Numbered from the stretch's first letter, positions 27,794 through 38,165 are shown. The stretch is DNA of 64,000 bases from Brevundimonas sp. G8 (GCF_902506205.1 NZ_LR732816.1:1151849-1215848); one strand, 5' to 3'. Notes: generated by a model from the sequence alone, not told the origin. Numbers and translations: made by a program.

Positions 27794-30700
27794 TCAGGCG
27801 AAGGCTTCGGTCGTGAAGGTGTCGAGTTCCTTCAGGTGCCGGCTCATCAAACCGGCGGCGGTCGAGGCGGAACCCGGCCGTCCGATATAGCGGGCGCGCT
27901 TGGAGGCGACGTCCAGCTTGTCGAGCGTCAGCTCCAGCCACGGATCGACGAAGGTCCAGCCGCCCATGTTCTTGGGCTCTTCCTGGCACCAGACCACTTC
28001 CGCCTTGGGGAAGCGGGCCAGTTCCTTGCGCAGGGACTGGATCGGCCACGGATAGAACTGTTCCAGACGCAGGATGTAGACATCGTCCACGGCCTGGCCG
28101 TCCTTGGCCTTCTTCTCGCGCGCGTCCAGCAGGTCGTAATAGACCTTGCCCGAGCACAGGATGACCCGGCGGATATCCTTGTCCGCCTTGATCGTGATCC
28201 CGGCGATCTCGGGACGCGTCTGGGCGTCGTCGTGCAACAGGCGGTGGAAGGCCGAACCCTCCGCCAGGTCCGCCATCGACGAGACCGCCTTCTTGTGACG
28301 CAGCAAGGACTTGGGCGTCATCAGGATCAGCGGCTTGCGGAACGGCCGGTGCATCTGGCGACGCAGGATGTGGTAGTAGTTGGCCGGGGTCGTGCAGTTG
28401 GCGACCTGCATATTGTCTTCGGCGCACTGTTGCAGGAAGCGCTCCAGACGGGCCGAGGAGTGCTCCGGTCCCTGGCCCTCATAGCCGTGGGGCAACAGCA
28501 TGGTCAGGCCGCTCATACGCAGCCACTTGCGTTCGCCCGAACTGATGAACTGGTCGATCACCACCTGGGCGCCGTTCACAAAGTCGCCGAACTGGGCTTC
28601 CCACATGACCAGCGTATTGGGGTCGGCCAGCGAGTAGCCGTACTCGAAGCCCAGCACCGCCTCTTCCGACAGGGCCGAGTCGATGACCTCGAAATTGGCC
28701 TGGCCTTCGCGCAGGTTGTTCAGCGGGATGTAACGCTCTTCGGTCGTCTGATCGATGATGCCCGAGTGACGCTGCGAGAAGGTGCCGCGCACCGAATCCT
28801 GGCCCGACAGGCGGATCGGGAAGCCTTCGTCGACCAGGGTGGCGAAGGCCAGGCTCTCGGCCGTGGCCCAGTCCAGACCCTGGCCCGAGGTGATGGCTTC
28901 GCGGCGACCGTCGATGACGCGCTTCAGCGTCTTGTGCATGTCGACGTTGTTGGGGATGGTGGTCAGGCGGTGACCCAGGTCGGTCAGCTTGGCCAGCGGC
29001 ACGGCGGTGTCGCCGCGCAGCTCGGCGTTCGGCGCCTGGAAGCCCTGCCATTGTCCGTCCAGCCAGTCGGCCTTCTCGGCGGACCAGGTCTTGCCGGCCT
29101 CGAACTGTTCGTCGAGGAACGTGTCGAACCGCTCAAGCTCGGCGTCCACCTCGGCCTGGGTGATCACGCCTTCGGCGACCAGACGCTGCGAATACAGTTC
29201 GCGGGTCGAGGGCTGGGCGCGGATCTTTGAATACATCAGCGGCTGGGTGAAGGTGGGATCGTCGCCTTCGTTGTGGCCGAAGCGGCGGTAGCAGAACATG
29301 TCCACCACCACGTCCTTCTTGAACTTCTGGCGGTATTCGGTGGCCACCTTGGAGGCGAAGACGACCGCTTCGGGGTCGTCGCCGTTGACGTGGAAGATCG
29401 GCGCCTGGACCATCAGGGCGACATCCGACGGATAGGGCGACGAACGCGAGTTGCGCGGGCTGGTGGTGAAGCCGATCTGGTTGTTGATGACGAAGTGAAG
29501 CGTGCCGCCGGTGCGGTAACCCTTCAGCCCCATCAGGGCGAAACATTCGGCGACCACGCCCTGGCCGGCGAAGGCGGCGTCGCCGTGGATCAGCAGCGGC
29601 ACGACCTTGGAACGGTCCAGCGCCCATTGGCCCTCGGGCACGCCCTCATTGGCTTCACGGATGTCGAACGCCTGTTTGGCGCGCGCCTTGCCCAGGACGA
29701 CCGGGTTGACGATTTCCAGGTGCGACGGGTTGGCGGTCAGCGACAGATGGACGTGGTTGCCGTCAAACTCGCGGTTCGACGAGGCGCCCATGTGATATTT
29801 GACGTCGCCCGAGCCCTCGATGTCGCTCGGCACGGCCGAACCACCCTGGAACTCGTGGAAGATGACCTTGTAGGGCTTGCCCATCACGGCGGCGAGCACG
29901 TTCAGGCGGCCACGGTGGGCCATGCCGAGAACGACCTCGTCCACGCCCAGCGAACCGCCGCGCTTGATGACCTGCTCCAGCGCCGGGACCATGGCCTCGC
30001 CGCCGTCCAGACCGAACCGCTTGGTGCCGGGGAAACGCTTGTGCAGGAAGCGTTCGAAGCCTTCGGCCTCAACCAGCTTGGACAGGATGGCCAGCTTGCC
30101 TTCCTTGGAGAAGGCGTTCTGCTCGAACTTGTCAGGCCCCTCGAACCGCTGCTGCAGCCAGGACTTCTCTTCCGGCTCGGCGATATGCATGAACTGGATG
30201 CCGACCGTGCCGCAGTAGGTGCGCTTCAGGATATCCAGAACTTCGCGGATCGTGCCGGTCTGCAGACCCAGCACGCCGTCCAGGAAGATCGGGCGATCCA
30301 GATCGGCCCCGCTGAAGCCGTAGAATTCCGGCGTCAGTTCCGGGTTCTCGACCGGCTGTTCGATGCCCAGCGGGTCCAGCTTGGCCTGCAGATGACCGCG
30401 CACGCGGTAGCTGCGGATCAGCATCAGGGCGCGGATGGAATCATGGGCGGCGGCGCGGATCACGTCGGCCGAGACATCTGCGGGCGCAGCCTTGGCGGCG
30501 GCCGGCGCGGGCGCAGCGTCGGGCTTCTTGGGATCGGGTTTCGGCGCCGGCCAGCGGCCGTCGAACACGCCAGTCTCCTCGGTGGGTTCGGTCGCCGTAC
30601 CACGGCCCCAGCCGCCGGCCTCGGCGGAGGCGGTCACCAGCGCGGCGTTGTCGCGCAGCTGGTCGAAGAAGGCTTTCCATTCCGCCGAGACGGAGCCGGG

Positions 30701-30808
30701 GTCCTTGGCCCACTTCTCCTGCAGCTCCTCCACATAGGCCGCATTGGACCCGTAGAGGAATGAGGTCTCGGCAAAGACCTGGTTCAGCCGACCGGCATCG
30801 TCCGCCAT
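27794..30808 (-). CDS. sucA: 2-oxoglutarate dehydrogenase E1 (thiamine-diphosphate dependent)
   Basis: 1004 residues. It decarboxylates 2-oxoglutarate and succinylates the E2 lipoyl group. The N-terminal segment (QVFAETSFLYGSNAAYVEEL) recruits E2; an Ala/Pro-rich linker follows; the catalytic core has GMAHRGRLNVL, GDAAFAGQGVV with the ThDP-diphosphate region, INNQIGFTT, VDMFCYRRFGHNEGDDP, the transketolase-like GTFSQRH, and the C-terminal EEPKNMGGW and YIGRPGSASTA. The ATG at 30808 is preferred to an in-frame GTG 30 bases upstream because the family starts here. It is separated from sucD by a terminator and so probably has its own promoter in the 220-bp gap. Confidence 0.97.
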   Translation of the reverse strand: MADDAGRLNQVFAETSFLYGSNAAYVEELQEKWAKDPGSVSAEWKAFFDQLRDNAALVTASAEAGGWGRGTATEPTEETGVFDGRWPAPKPDPKKPDAAPAPAAAKAAPADVSADVIRAAAHDSIRALMLIRSYRVRGHLQAKLDPLGIEQPVENPELTPEFYGFSGADLDRPIFLDGVLGLQTGTIREVLDILKRTYCGTVGIQFMHIAEPEEKSWLQQRFEGPDKFEQNAFSKEGKLAILSKLVEAEGFERFLHKRFPGTKRFGLDGGEAMVPALEQVIKRGGSLGVDEVVLGMAHRGRLNVLAAVMGKPYKVIFHEFQGGSAVPSDIEGSGDVKYHMGASSNREFDGNHVHLSLTANPSHLEIVNPVVLGKARAKQAFDIREANEGVPEGQWALDRSKVVPLLIHGDAAFAGQGVVAECFALMGLKGYRTGGTLHFVINNQIGFTTSPRNSRSSPYPSDVALMVQAPIFHVNGDDPEAVVFASKVATEYRQKFKKDVVVDMFCYRRFGHNEGDDPTFTQPLMYSKIRAQPSTRELYSQRLVAEGVITQAEVDAELERFDTFLDEQFEAGKTWSAEKADWLDGQWQGFQAPNAELRGDTAVPLAKLTDLGHRLTTIPNNVDMHKTLKRVIDGRREAITSGQGLDWATAESLAFATLVDEGFPIRLSGQDSVRGTFSQRHSGIIDQTTEERYIPLNNLREGQANFEVIDSALSEEAVLGFEYGYSLADPNTLVMWEAQFGDFVNGAQVVIDQFISSGERKWLRMSGLTMLLPHGYEGQGPEHSSARLERFLQQCAEDNMQVANCTTPANYYHILRRQMHRPFRKPLILMTPKSLLRHKKAVSSMADLAEGSAFHRLLHDDAQTRPEIAGITIKADKDIRRVILCSGKVYYDLLDAREKKAKDGQAVDDVYILRLEQFYPWPIQSLRKELARFPKAEVVWCQEEPKNMGGWTFVDPWLELTLDKLDVASKRARYIGRPGSASTAAGLMSRHLKELDTFTTEAFA

Positions 30809-30930
30809 CGTTTCGCAATCCCTGGGCCCGACGGACACATCTCCGTGAGGGGCGCGCCCGTCATATAGGCGTCGTTTCCTTATGGGTCATGACCGAAACG
30901 GGGCAATTCGGTGAGAAATTGGTCGCAGGC

Positions 30931-30966
30931 CCAAAGAAAAACGCCCCCGGCCTGAGCCGAGGGCGT
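30931..30966 (-). terminator. Intrinsic terminator after sucD
   Basis: Minus-strand stem ACGCCCTCGGC / GCCGGGGGCGT (one wobble) with a TCAG loop (30941-30966), followed by TTTTTCTTT. It lies between sucD and sucA and should uncouple most sucCD from sucAB transcription. Confidence 0.88.
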
Positions 30967-31029
30967 CCATTCCAGCCGAGAACGGCATTTTTCTTCTCCC
31001 TCCCCGTTTCGGGGAAGTCGTAGCGGGTC

Positions 31030-31932
31030 TTAACCCTTCAGGACTTCGACCAGGGTCTTGCCCAGGCGAGCGGGCGATTCCGACATGCGGATACCGGCGG
31101 CTTCCATGGCGGCGATCTTGGATTCCGCATCGCCCTTGCCGCCTGAGACGACGGCGCCGGCGTGGCCCATGGTGCGGCCCTTGGGCGCCGTACGTCCGGC
31201 GATGAAGCCGGCCATCGGCTTCTTGCGGCCCTTCTTGGCTTCGTCGATCAGGAACTGGGCGGCGTCTTCTTCGGCGCCGCCGCCGATCTCGCCGATCATG
31301 ATGATCGAGGTGGTTTCATCGTCGGCCAGGAACAGCTCCAGCACGTCGATGAACTCGGTGCCCTTGACCGGGTCGCCGCCGATGCCGACAGCCGTGGTCT
31401 GGCCCAGGCCTTCGTTGGTGGTCTGGAACACGGCTTCATAGGTCAGGGTGCCCGAACGCGACACGATGCCGACCGAGCCCTTCTTGAAGATATTGCCCGG
31501 CATGATGCCGATCTTGCACTCGTCCGGCGTCAGGATGCCGGGGCAGTTCGGACCCAGCAGGCGCGACTTCGAGCCTTCCAGACGGCGCTTGACGTTGACC
31601 ATGTCCAGCACCGGGATGCCTTCGGTGATGCAGGTGATGAAGGGGATCTCGGCGTCGATGGCTTCGATGATGGCGGCGGCCGCGCCCGACGGCGGGACAT
31701 AGATCACCGAGGCGTCGGCGCCCGTGGCGTCACGGGCTTCGGCGACCGAGGCGTAGATCGGCAGGCTTTCGCCGTGCGAGCCGGTCCAGCTGGTCCCGCC
31801 CTTGGTCGGGTGCACGCCGGCGACCATCTGGGTGCCGTGATAGGCCAGGGCCTGTTCGGTGTGGAAGCCGCCGGTCTTGCCGGTCAGGCCCTGGACGATG
31901 ATCTTGGTGTCTTTGTTGACGAGGATGGACAT
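31030..31932 (-). CDS. sucD: Succinyl-CoA synthetase alpha subunit
   Basis: 300 residues. With SucC it interconverts succinyl-CoA and succinate with nucleotide triphosphate formation. N-terminal CoA-binding Rossmann part ([19 protein letters not shown]), [36 protein letters not shown], and the phospho-histidine in [19 protein letters not shown]. All family motifs intact. It lies 59 bp after sucC. Confidence 0.97.
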   Translation of the reverse strand: MSILVNKDTKIIVQGLTGKTGGFHTEQALAYHGTQMVAGVHPTKGGTSWTGSHGESLPIYASVAEARDATGADASVIYVPPSGAAAAIIEAIDAEIPFITCITEGIPVLDMVNVKRRLEGSKSRLLGPNCPGILTPDECKIGIMPGNIFKKGSVGIVSRSGTLTYEAVFQTTNEGLGQTTAVGIGGDPVKGTEFIDVLELFLADDETTSIIMIGEIGGGAEEDAAQFLIDEAKKGRKKPMAGFIAGRTAPKGRTMGHAGAVVSGGKGDAESKIAAMEAAGIRMSESPARLGKTLVEVLKG

Positions 31933-31991
31933 GGGTCTATCGATCTCTGGAATGTGTCAGTCAGCAGGGCGGTGGCGGTGAGGCGATAGCC

Positions 31992-33182
31992 TCAGCCGAC
32001 CGCCGCGACGATCTTCTGGGCGGCGTCGTCGAGGTCGTCGGCGGCCGTGATGGCCAGGCCCGACTCGTTGAGGATTTTCTTGCCCAGTTCGGCGTTGGTG
32101 CCTTCCAGACGCACGACCAGCGGCACCTTCAGACCGACTTCCTTCACCGCGGCGACGACGCCCTCGGCGATGACGTCGCACTTCATGATGCCGCCGAATA
32201 TGTTGACCAGGATGCCCTGGACGTTCGGGTCGGCGGTGATGATCTTGAAGGCCGCAGCGACCTTCTCCTTGCCGGCGCCGCCGCCGACGTCGCAGAAGTT
32301 GGCCGGTTCTTTACCGTACAGCTTGATGATGTCCATCGTCGCCATGGCCAGGCCCGCGCCGTTGACCATGCAGCCGATGTTGCCGTCCAGCGAGACGTAG
32401 GCCAGGTCCCACTTGGACGCTTCGATCTCCTTGGCGTCTTCCTCGGTCTCGTCGCGCAGGGCCTTCATGTCGTCGTGGCGGAACAGGGCGTTGCCGTCGA
32501 AGCTGACCTTGGCGTCCAGGACGCGCAGATGGCCGTCCTTCATGACGATCAGGGGGTTCACCTCCAGCATGTCCATGTCCTTCTCGACGAAGGCCTTGTA
32601 CAGCGCAGGGAACAGCGACTTGGCGTCTTCGGCGGCGGCGCCCGTCAGGCCGTAGGCGGCGGTGATGGCGGCGACGTCGGCGTCGGTCACGCCCGCGCTG
32701 GGGTCGATGACGATGTTCTGGATCTTCTCGGGCGTGTCGTGGGCGACGGTTTCGATGTCCATGCCGCCTTCGGTCGAGATGACGAAGGCGATGCGGCCAT
32801 AGGCGCGGTCGACCAGCAACGAGCAGTACAGTTCACGATCGATGTCGGCGCCGTCCTCGATATAGAGGCGGTTGACCTGCTTGCCGGCGTCGCCGGTCTG
32901 GGCGGTGACGAGTGTATTGCCCAGCATCTCCTTGGCGTGGGCGACGGCTTCCTCGACCGAGAAAGCCAGGCGGACGCCGCCCTTGGCGTCGGCCGGCAGT
33001 TCCTTGAACTTGCCCTTGCCGCGTCCGCCGGCGTGGATCTGCGACTTCACGACATAGAGCGGGCCGGGCAGGGATCTGGCGGCCGCCTCCACCTGATCGA
33101 CCGACGTCACTGCGACGCCTTCGGCGACGGGGGCGCCGAAACCTTTGAGGACCTGCTTGGCCTGATATTCGTGGATGTTCAT
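31992..33182 (-). CDS. sucC: Succinyl-CoA synthetase beta subunit
   Basis: 396 residues. ATP-grasp subunit: [38 protein letters not shown], and the C-terminal CoA-ligase half with [28 protein letters not shown] and [20 protein letters not shown] at 33182 chosen for the universal MNIHEY start; the in-frame extension of five codons is not conserved. First gene of sucCD. In several relatives mdh precedes sucC (recalled); here the upstream neighbour is an MFS gene 85 bp away on the same strand. Confidence 0.97.
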   Translation of the reverse strand: MNIHEYQAKQVLKGFGAPVAEGVAVTSVDQVEAAARSLPGPLYVVKSQIHAGGRGKGKFKELPADAKGGVRLAFSVEEAVAHAKEMLGNTLVTAQTGDAGKQVNRLYIEDGADIDRELYCSLLVDRAYGRIAFVISTEGGMDIETVAHDTPEKIQNIVIDPSAGVTDADVAAITAAYGLTGAAAEDAKSLFPALYKAFVEKDMDMLEVNPLIVMKDGHLRVLDAKVSFDGNALFRHDDMKALRDETEEDAKEIEASKWDLAYVSLDGNIGCMVNGAGLAMATMDIIKLYGKEPANFCDVGGGAGKEKVAAAFKIITADPNVQGILVNIFGGIMKCDVIAEGVVAAVKEVGLKVPLVVRLEGTNAELGKKILNESGLAITAADDLDDAAQKIVAAVG

Positions 33183-33267
33183 GAGGGACCGTCGCAACCG
33201 CTGCTGGGAGAGTTGCGGGGCTTATAGGCCCCACCCCTTCGCAGGTGCAACCGTCCACAGCCTGCCT

Positions 33268-34803
33268 TTAGTCGACCCAGTCCTTCTTGAGGGTGCGTGA
33301 CGCGCCGATCAGCAGGATCGCCGCCAGCACATAGAAGCCCATGCCGGTGTAGATGGCCCAGCGCAGGCTCTCCTCGCCGAAGCGCGGCGCCAACAGGTCG
33401 CTCATCCAGCCGAAATAGTAGAAGCCGACCGCGATCCCGAGCAGATTGTTCAGCAGCAGGAACAGGGCCGAGGCCGTGGAGCGCATGGCCGCCGGCACCA
33501 GATGCTGGACCGCCGCCGTGATCGGACCCAGCCAGGCCAGGTTCAGTCCGGTCGGCAACAGGAAGATCAGGAAGGCCAGGGTCAGCTGCTGCACATGGCT
33601 GCCGCCGCCGGGCAGGACCAGGCCGATCAACCAGGGCGAATTCATCGCCAGGATGAAGCACGGCGCCGAAATCAGGAAGGCGATGGCGGGCGTCAGCGGA
33701 TAGGCGCCCTTGCCCTTCTTCGACAGCTTGTCGGCGATCATGCCGCCCAGCCAGATGCCCAGGACGCCGCCGATCAGGGCGATGCCGGAATAGTAGATGC
33801 TGGTCTGGCGCAGGGTCAGGTCGAAGCTGCGCATGAAGAACAGGGGCAGCCAGCCGGCGACGCCGTAACCGCACACCGACGACGAGGCCGCACCCAGGCC
33901 CAGCAGCCAGAAGCTGGGCTTGCGGATCACGACCGACGCCGTGCGACGCGCGATCATCAGCGAGATGCCGATCACCACCGCCAGCAGGCCGCCGAACGCC
34001 AGCACCAGGGGATTGCCCAGCGACGTGCCCATCAGCCAGCTCAAGCCCCCAAGGATTAGAAGGCCCGCGCCCAGCCCCAGCATGACCTGGGCGGCGATCT
34101 TGCCGGCCCGGTCCGTGCCGACGGGTGCGGCCGCCAAGGCCGCGACCTGGGCCGGGGTCTTGACCGCATCGGTTCCACCGCGCCTGGGATCGCGGACCGT
34201 CAGTCGCAGCAACGGCGCGACCAGCACACCCAGCAGGCCGACGACGATAAAGGCCGTGCGCCAGCCGTAGGTCGCCGCCAGCAGGCCGCCGACCAGGGTG
34301 CCCGCCGCCATGCCCAAGGGAATGCCGAAGGCGAAGGCCGCCATGGCCCGCGCCCGTTGATGCGGCGGGAAATAGTCGGCGATCAGCGAATAGGCCGGGG
34401 CCACGCCCCCCGCCTCGCCGATGCCCACGCCCATCCGGCACAGGAACAGCTGCCCGAACGAGCCCGCCATGCCGCACAGGGCGGTGAAGCCCGACCAGAC
34501 GGCCAGGGCGCCGGTCATGATCCAGACCCGACTGTAGCGATCCGCCATCCAGGCCAGGGGAATGGCCAATGTCGAATAGACCGAGGCGAAGGCGATGCCG
34601 CCCAACAGGCCGAACTGGCTGTCGGACATGCCGAACTCTTCCTTCAGCGGCGCGGCCAGGATGCCGATGATCTGGCGATCCAGGAAGTTCAGCATGTAGA
34701 TCAGGATCAGGACCGCCAGCACATAGTAGCGATAGCCGGGCCGCTCCGGGCGCACCCCACCCTCGACCGCCTTGTCCTCGACCGTCCGCGTATCCGTCGT
34801 CAT
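33268..34803 (-). CDS. MFS transporter (spinster-like group)
   Basis: 511 residues, 12 predicted helices with an extended cytosolic loop after helix 6 (DPRRGGTDAVKTPAQVAAL). Typical starts: VLILIYMLNFLDRQIIGILA and the loop 2-3 motif MADRYSRVWI. ATG at 34803 is supported by GAGGGAAACGCCG upstream; longer in-frame starts lie in the receptor terminator region. The family carries organic acids, lipids or aromatic compounds; substrate unknown. It is transcribed leftwards from the TonB-dependent receptor and may share its substrate, though a terminator lies between them. Confidence 0.88.
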   Translation of the reverse strand: MTTDTRTVEDKAVEGGVRPERPGYRYYVLAVLILIYMLNFLDRQIIGILAAPLKEEFGMSDSQFGLLGGIAFASVYSTLAIPLAWMADRYSRVWIMTGALAVWSGFTALCGMAGSFGQLFLCRMGVGIGEAGGVAPAYSLIADYFPPHQRARAMAAFAFGIPLGMAAGTLVGGLLAATYGWRTAFIVVGLLGVLVAPLLRLTVRDPRRGGTDAVKTPAQVAALAAAPVGTDRAGKIAAQVMLGLGAGLLILGGLSWLMGTSLGNPLVLAFGGLLAVVIGISLMIARRTASVVIRKPSFWLLGLGAASSSVCGYGVAGWLPLFFMRSFDLTLRQTSIYYSGIALIGGVLGIWLGGMIADKLSKKGKGAYPLTPAIAFLISAPCFILAMNSPWLIGLVLPGGGSHVQQLTLAFLIFLLPTGLNLAWLGPITAAVQHLVPAAMRSTASALFLLLNNLLGIAVGFYYFGWMSDLLAPRFGEESLRWAIYTGMGFYVLAAILLIGASRTLKKDWVD

Positions 34804-34866
34804 CGGCGTTTCCCTCGGCATTTTCTTTTTTGTTGAGGCGAGCCTAGCCGCAACTCTGCTCCCTGC

Positions 34867-34900
34867 AAACAAAAGGGCGGCGGCCCGGAGACCGCCGCCC
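34867..34900 (-). terminator. Intrinsic terminator after the TonB-dependent receptor gene
   Basis: Minus-strand stem GGGCGGCGG / CCGCCGCCC (34875-34883, 34892-34900) followed by TTTTGTTTG. Located 27 bp after the receptor stop. Confidence 0.85.
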
Positions 34901-34927
34901 CTCGTCGTCAGGCGTTGTGGATATGGA

Positions 34928-37168
34928 TCAGAACTTCAGACCCAAAGTGGCCGTGACCGTGCGCGGCGGACCGTAGAAGCCGATGATCGAGTTCCCGGTC
35001 AGTGCCGCGGGGAAGTTGTATCCGCCGACACGGTAGCGTTCGTCGCCCAGGTTCTTGCCGTGGACGCCGAAGGTCAGACGGTCGTCGGACGAGGTCCAGA
35101 CGATGCTGGCGTCATACATCCAGTAGGCGTCCTGATCGAGCAAAGGCAAAGCTTCCTCGAACTGCTGATAAGCGCCGCGATAGGCGACCGACGGGATGAA
35201 GGCGATCGACGAGCCGTTCTCCATGAACCAGTTGTAGGTGGCGCCGATCGAGCCGGTCCATTCGGGGGTGTTCTGGAAATCACGCAGCGACGACACGTCG
35301 ACGAAACAGCCCGGCAAGGTGGGGCAGGCCGTGTTGCCCGACGCCGTGGGGATATAGGCCAGGAACTGGTCGAAGCTGGCGTCGATATAGCTCAGCGAGG
35401 CGTTGATCGTCAGGGCGCTGGTCGCGCGCAGACGACCCTCGAACTCCCAACCGCGGATCGAGGACGAGCCGACGTTGTCCACCACCGAGGCGACGGTGGC
35501 GCCGGCCGGATACTGGGTCGTGATCTGCTGGTTCTCGTAGCTGGAATCGAAGATCGCCGTGGCGAACGTCAGGCGACGATCCAGTAGCGAGCCCTTCAGC
35601 CCGATCTCATAGGTCTCGACGGTTTCGGGCGCATAGCCGTTGACGGTGGCGGGATACAGGACCGCATCGCCGCGCATGTCGAAGCCGCCCGACTTGAAGC
35701 CCTCGCCCCACGAGGCGTAGGCCGTCAGATCCGGGCCGAACTTGTAGTTGACCGAGACGCGCGGGGTGAACTTCTCGAACTCGCGGGTGCGGGTGTAGTT
35801 GGTGCGCGGCGCGCCCAGCGGCACGGCGGCGTTGTTGCCGAAATAGGGGCTGCGGATGCCCAGATACTGCTGGCGGAAGACCGTGCCTTCCTTCTCGTCC
35901 TTGGTGAAGCGGCCGCCGACCGACACCGACAGGGCGTCGGTCACGTCGTAGCTGAAGTCGGCGAAGGCGGCGTAGCTCTTGGTGGCCACCGCGCCCGAGG
36001 TCAGGGTGGTCAGATTGGCCAGGCCCACGACGGTGTCGAAGGCGCCCGAGGCGTTGGCGTCCATGTAGAAGACGCCGGCGACGCCGTTCAGGCGGCCCGC
36101 GCTGACCACCACCTGGAATTCCTGGCTGAACTGGTCGTCGTCATAGGCTGCGGGAATGTCGAGGATCGGTCCGGGCAGGTTGTCGAAGTCGATGTTGCCG
36201 CGCGTGAAGCCGTCGCGATAGGCGGTGACCGACTTGAAGGTCAGCAGGTCGCTCATCTCCCATTCGCCGGTCAGCGATACGCCGCGCGTCTGGACGCGGT
36301 TCTTGTCGCCGGCGCCGGCGTTGGTGTCATACGGATCCGACGGCGACGGGGCGGTTTCGCGGTGACCATGGCGGGCGTTGGAATCGTCGTTCACCAGATC
36401 GCCGGCCAGGCGGAAGAACAGGCTGTCGGTCGGGGTCCATTCCGCGCTGGCGCGGAAGGCGGTGACGTCCTTGTTGTAGTGTTCGTTGCCGGTGTTCAGG
36501 TTCTTTCCGTAGCCGTCGCGCAGATAGCGGGCCAGGGCCGCCGAGACCTTGAACTCGTCGCTGAACGGCAGTTGGGCGCTGGCGATCACGTCGCGCTGGT
36601 TATAGCTGCCGTAGGAGGCGCGCAGGCGACCTTCGGGCTCGTCGGCGTCGATGCGGCGGGTGACGTATTTGATCGCCCCGCCGATGGTGTTGCGGCCGTA
36701 CAGGGTGCCTTGCGGACCGCGCAGAACCTCGACCCGCTCCACGTCGAAGATGTCCAGAACGGCGGCCTGCGGACGGGCCACATAGACGTCGTCGATATAC
36801 AGGCCGACGCCGGGATCGAAGCCCCACAGCGGATCCTGCTGGCCCACGCCGCGGATGAAGGAGATCAGGGTCGAGTTCGAACCGCGCGCCGCGTTCAGCG
36901 TCAGGCTGGGGGTCGAGCGCGCCAGTTCGGTGATGTCCAGGGCGCCGCGCGCCTCAAGCTGTTCGCCGCTGACGGCCGTGACGGCGACCGGCACGTCCTG
37001 CAGGCTTTCCGCACGACGGCGCGCGGTGACGACGATGTCGTCGACGGTGGCGGCATCCTGGGTGTTGGCCGCTTGAGCGGTCGCCTCCGCGTCTTGGGCG
37101 ACCGAGGCCCCCGCAAGCACGCCCCACGCCGCGCCGGCCAGCAGCGCGCACTTCACATGACGGTTCAT
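34928..37168 (-). CDS. TonB-dependent outer-membrane receptor
   Basis: 746 residues. Signal peptide to about residue 24 (ending ASVAQ), a TonB box-like VDDIVVTARRR at 42-52, plug domain (VPVAVTAVSGEQLEARGALDI, FIRGVGQQDPLWGFDPGVG, IDDVYVARPQA, DVERVEVLRGPQGTLYGRNT) and a 22-strand-type barrel ending in GPPRTVTATLGLKF with the terminal aromatic residue. It imports a scarce substrate using TonB energy. The IDDVYVARPQ..GTLYGRNTIGG style is typical of the sphingomonad/caulobacter receptors for carbohydrates or aromatics, not of classical siderophore receptors. Divergent TetR gene 193 bp away suggests substrate-dependent control. Confidence 0.94.
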   Translation of the reverse strand: MNRHVKCALLAGAAWGVLAGASVAQDAEATAQAANTQDAATVDDIVVTARRRAESLQDVPVAVTAVSGEQLEARGALDITELARSTPSLTLNAARGSNSTLISFIRGVGQQDPLWGFDPGVGLYIDDVYVARPQAAVLDIFDVERVEVLRGPQGTLYGRNTIGGAIKYVTRRIDADEPEGRLRASYGSYNQRDVIASAQLPFSDEFKVSAALARYLRDGYGKNLNTGNEHYNKDVTAFRASAEWTPTDSLFFRLAGDLVNDDSNARHGHRETAPSPSDPYDTNAGAGDKNRVQTRGVSLTGEWEMSDLLTFKSVTAYRDGFTRGNIDFDNLPGPILDIPAAYDDDQFSQEFQVVVSAGRLNGVAGVFYMDANASGAFDTVVGLANLTTLTSGAVATKSYAAFADFSYDVTDALSVSVGGRFTKDEKEGTVFRQQYLGIRSPYFGNNAAVPLGAPRTNYTRTREFEKFTPRVSVNYKFGPDLTAYASWGEGFKSGGFDMRGDAVLYPATVNGYAPETVETYEIGLKGSLLDRRLTFATAIFDSSYENQQITTQYPAGATVASVVDNVGSSSIRGWEFEGRLRATSALTINASLSYIDASFDQFLAYIPTASGNTACPTLPGCFVDVSSLRDFQNTPEWTGSIGATYNWFMENGSSIAFIPSVAYRGAYQQFEEALPLLDQDAYWMYDASIVWTSSDDRLTFGVHGKNLGDERYRVGGYNFPAALTGNSIIGFYGPPRTVTATLGLKF

Positions 37169-37201
37169 GATCCTAGACCCCTTGTTGTCGTTTCCAGCCC
37201 G

Positions 37202-37227
37202 ATTGACGCTTTTATTCAGCGTTCAAT
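37202..37227. promoter_or_regulatory. Candidate TetR operator between receptor and regulator genes
   Basis: Near-perfect inverted repeat ATTGACGCT-N7-AGCGTTCAAT (37202-37210, 37218-37227); the right arm has one extra base. It sits 34 bp upstream of the receptor start codon and about 135 bp upstream of the regulator. The TTGACG inside the left arm could also serve as a -35 box for the rightward promoter, so a bound regulator would block it. Prediction from symmetry only. Confidence 0.5.
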
Positions 37228-37361
37228 GATTTTCATGGAACCTACCCGGTTTCGTCCGGCTGTCAAACGCTGTGCTGACGCAAGGTCACTTGAGCTGTCG
37301 AGCGTGGCGCCGTTGCACCGGCCCGTTGCACCGGGGTTGGGTCGCGCCTAAGCCTTGCCGC

Positions 37362-38120
37362 ATGAGCAAACTGGACGCCGCCATCCCGACACCCCGCCCC
37401 GTCGCCGCCGCGCGTCGCCAGGCGGCAGGCGCTGCGCCGGCTCGGCGGGGCCGCCCCCCCAAGGCCCAGGCCAAGGCGGCGGGCGAGACCCGCGACCTGA
37501 TCCTGGACGCGGCCGAGGACCTGTTCTCCAAACACGGTTTCTATGGCGTCACCATCCGGGAGGTGGCGCGTGAGGCGGGCGTGGATACGGCCCTGGTCCA
37601 TTACTATTTCGGGGCCAAGCGCGAGCTGTTCGACGCTGTCTTCCTGCGCCGGGCCGAGGTGTGGAACGCCGACCGGGTGTCCGCCATCGACCGTTATGCC
37701 GAGACGGCGGGCGAGGACATGACGCTGGAGGGCCTGTTGGAAGCCTTCCTGCGGCCGCCGTTCGAATGGTCGCTGAAGGGCGGGCCGGGGTGGAAACACT
37801 ATTCCGCCCTGGTGGCCCAGACCAACGCCAACCCCAGTTTCGGCGGCGAGACCATGGCCCGCTATTTCGACCCGGCCATCCACCGGCTGATCGAACTGAT
37901 CGCCGTGGTGTTGCCCGACGCCAGCGAGGTCGATCTGTACTGGGGCTATCACAATCTGTCGGGCGCCCTGACCCTGACGCTGGGCGAGACGGGGCGGCTG
38001 GACCGGCTGTCGAATGGTCAGGCGCGCTCAGGCGATCTGGAGACGGCGGGCGACTATATGGTCCGGTTCGCGGCGGCCGGCTTCCGCGCCGTGGTCGGGA
38101 TGTCGCCGCGCACAGCGTGA
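37362..38120 (+). CDS. TetR/AcrR-family transcriptional regulator
   Basis: 252 residues with a basic, Pro/Ala-rich N-terminal tail (residues 1-40). TetR HTH at about 43-90: ILDAAEDLFSKHGFYGVTI, REVAREAGVDTALVHYYFG, KRELFDAVF. The C-terminal ligand domain contains ALVAQTNANPSFGGE and is unassigned. ATG at 37362 chosen (Met-Ser-Lys); a longer in-frame reading overlaps the divergent promoter. Likely regulates the divergent receptor and perhaps the MFS gene; the ligand is unknown. Confidence 0.9.
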   Translation: MSKLDAAIPTPRPVAAARRQAAGAAPARRGRPPKAQAKAAGETRDLILDAAEDLFSKHGFYGVTIREVAREAGVDTALVHYYFGAKRELFDAVFLRRAEVWNADRVSAIDRYAETAGEDMTLEGLLEAFLRPPFEWSLKGGPGWKHYSALVAQTNANPSFGGETMARYFDPAIHRLIELIAVVLPDASEVDLYWGYHNLSGALTLTLGETGRLDRLSNGQARSGDLETAGDYMVRFAAAGFRAVVGMSPRTA

Positions 38121-38165
38121 TCGGCGCGACGGCTTTCGCCCCCTCCTTTCAACGGGCGGGAAATC

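Noticed and set aside
27083..30763. Long rightward open frames (700 and 500 codons) opposite sucB and sucA
   Set aside because: They mirror the codons of well-supported genes; composition is Gly/Arg/Gln/His-rich without family motifs, and GC-rich DNA often leaves the antisense open.
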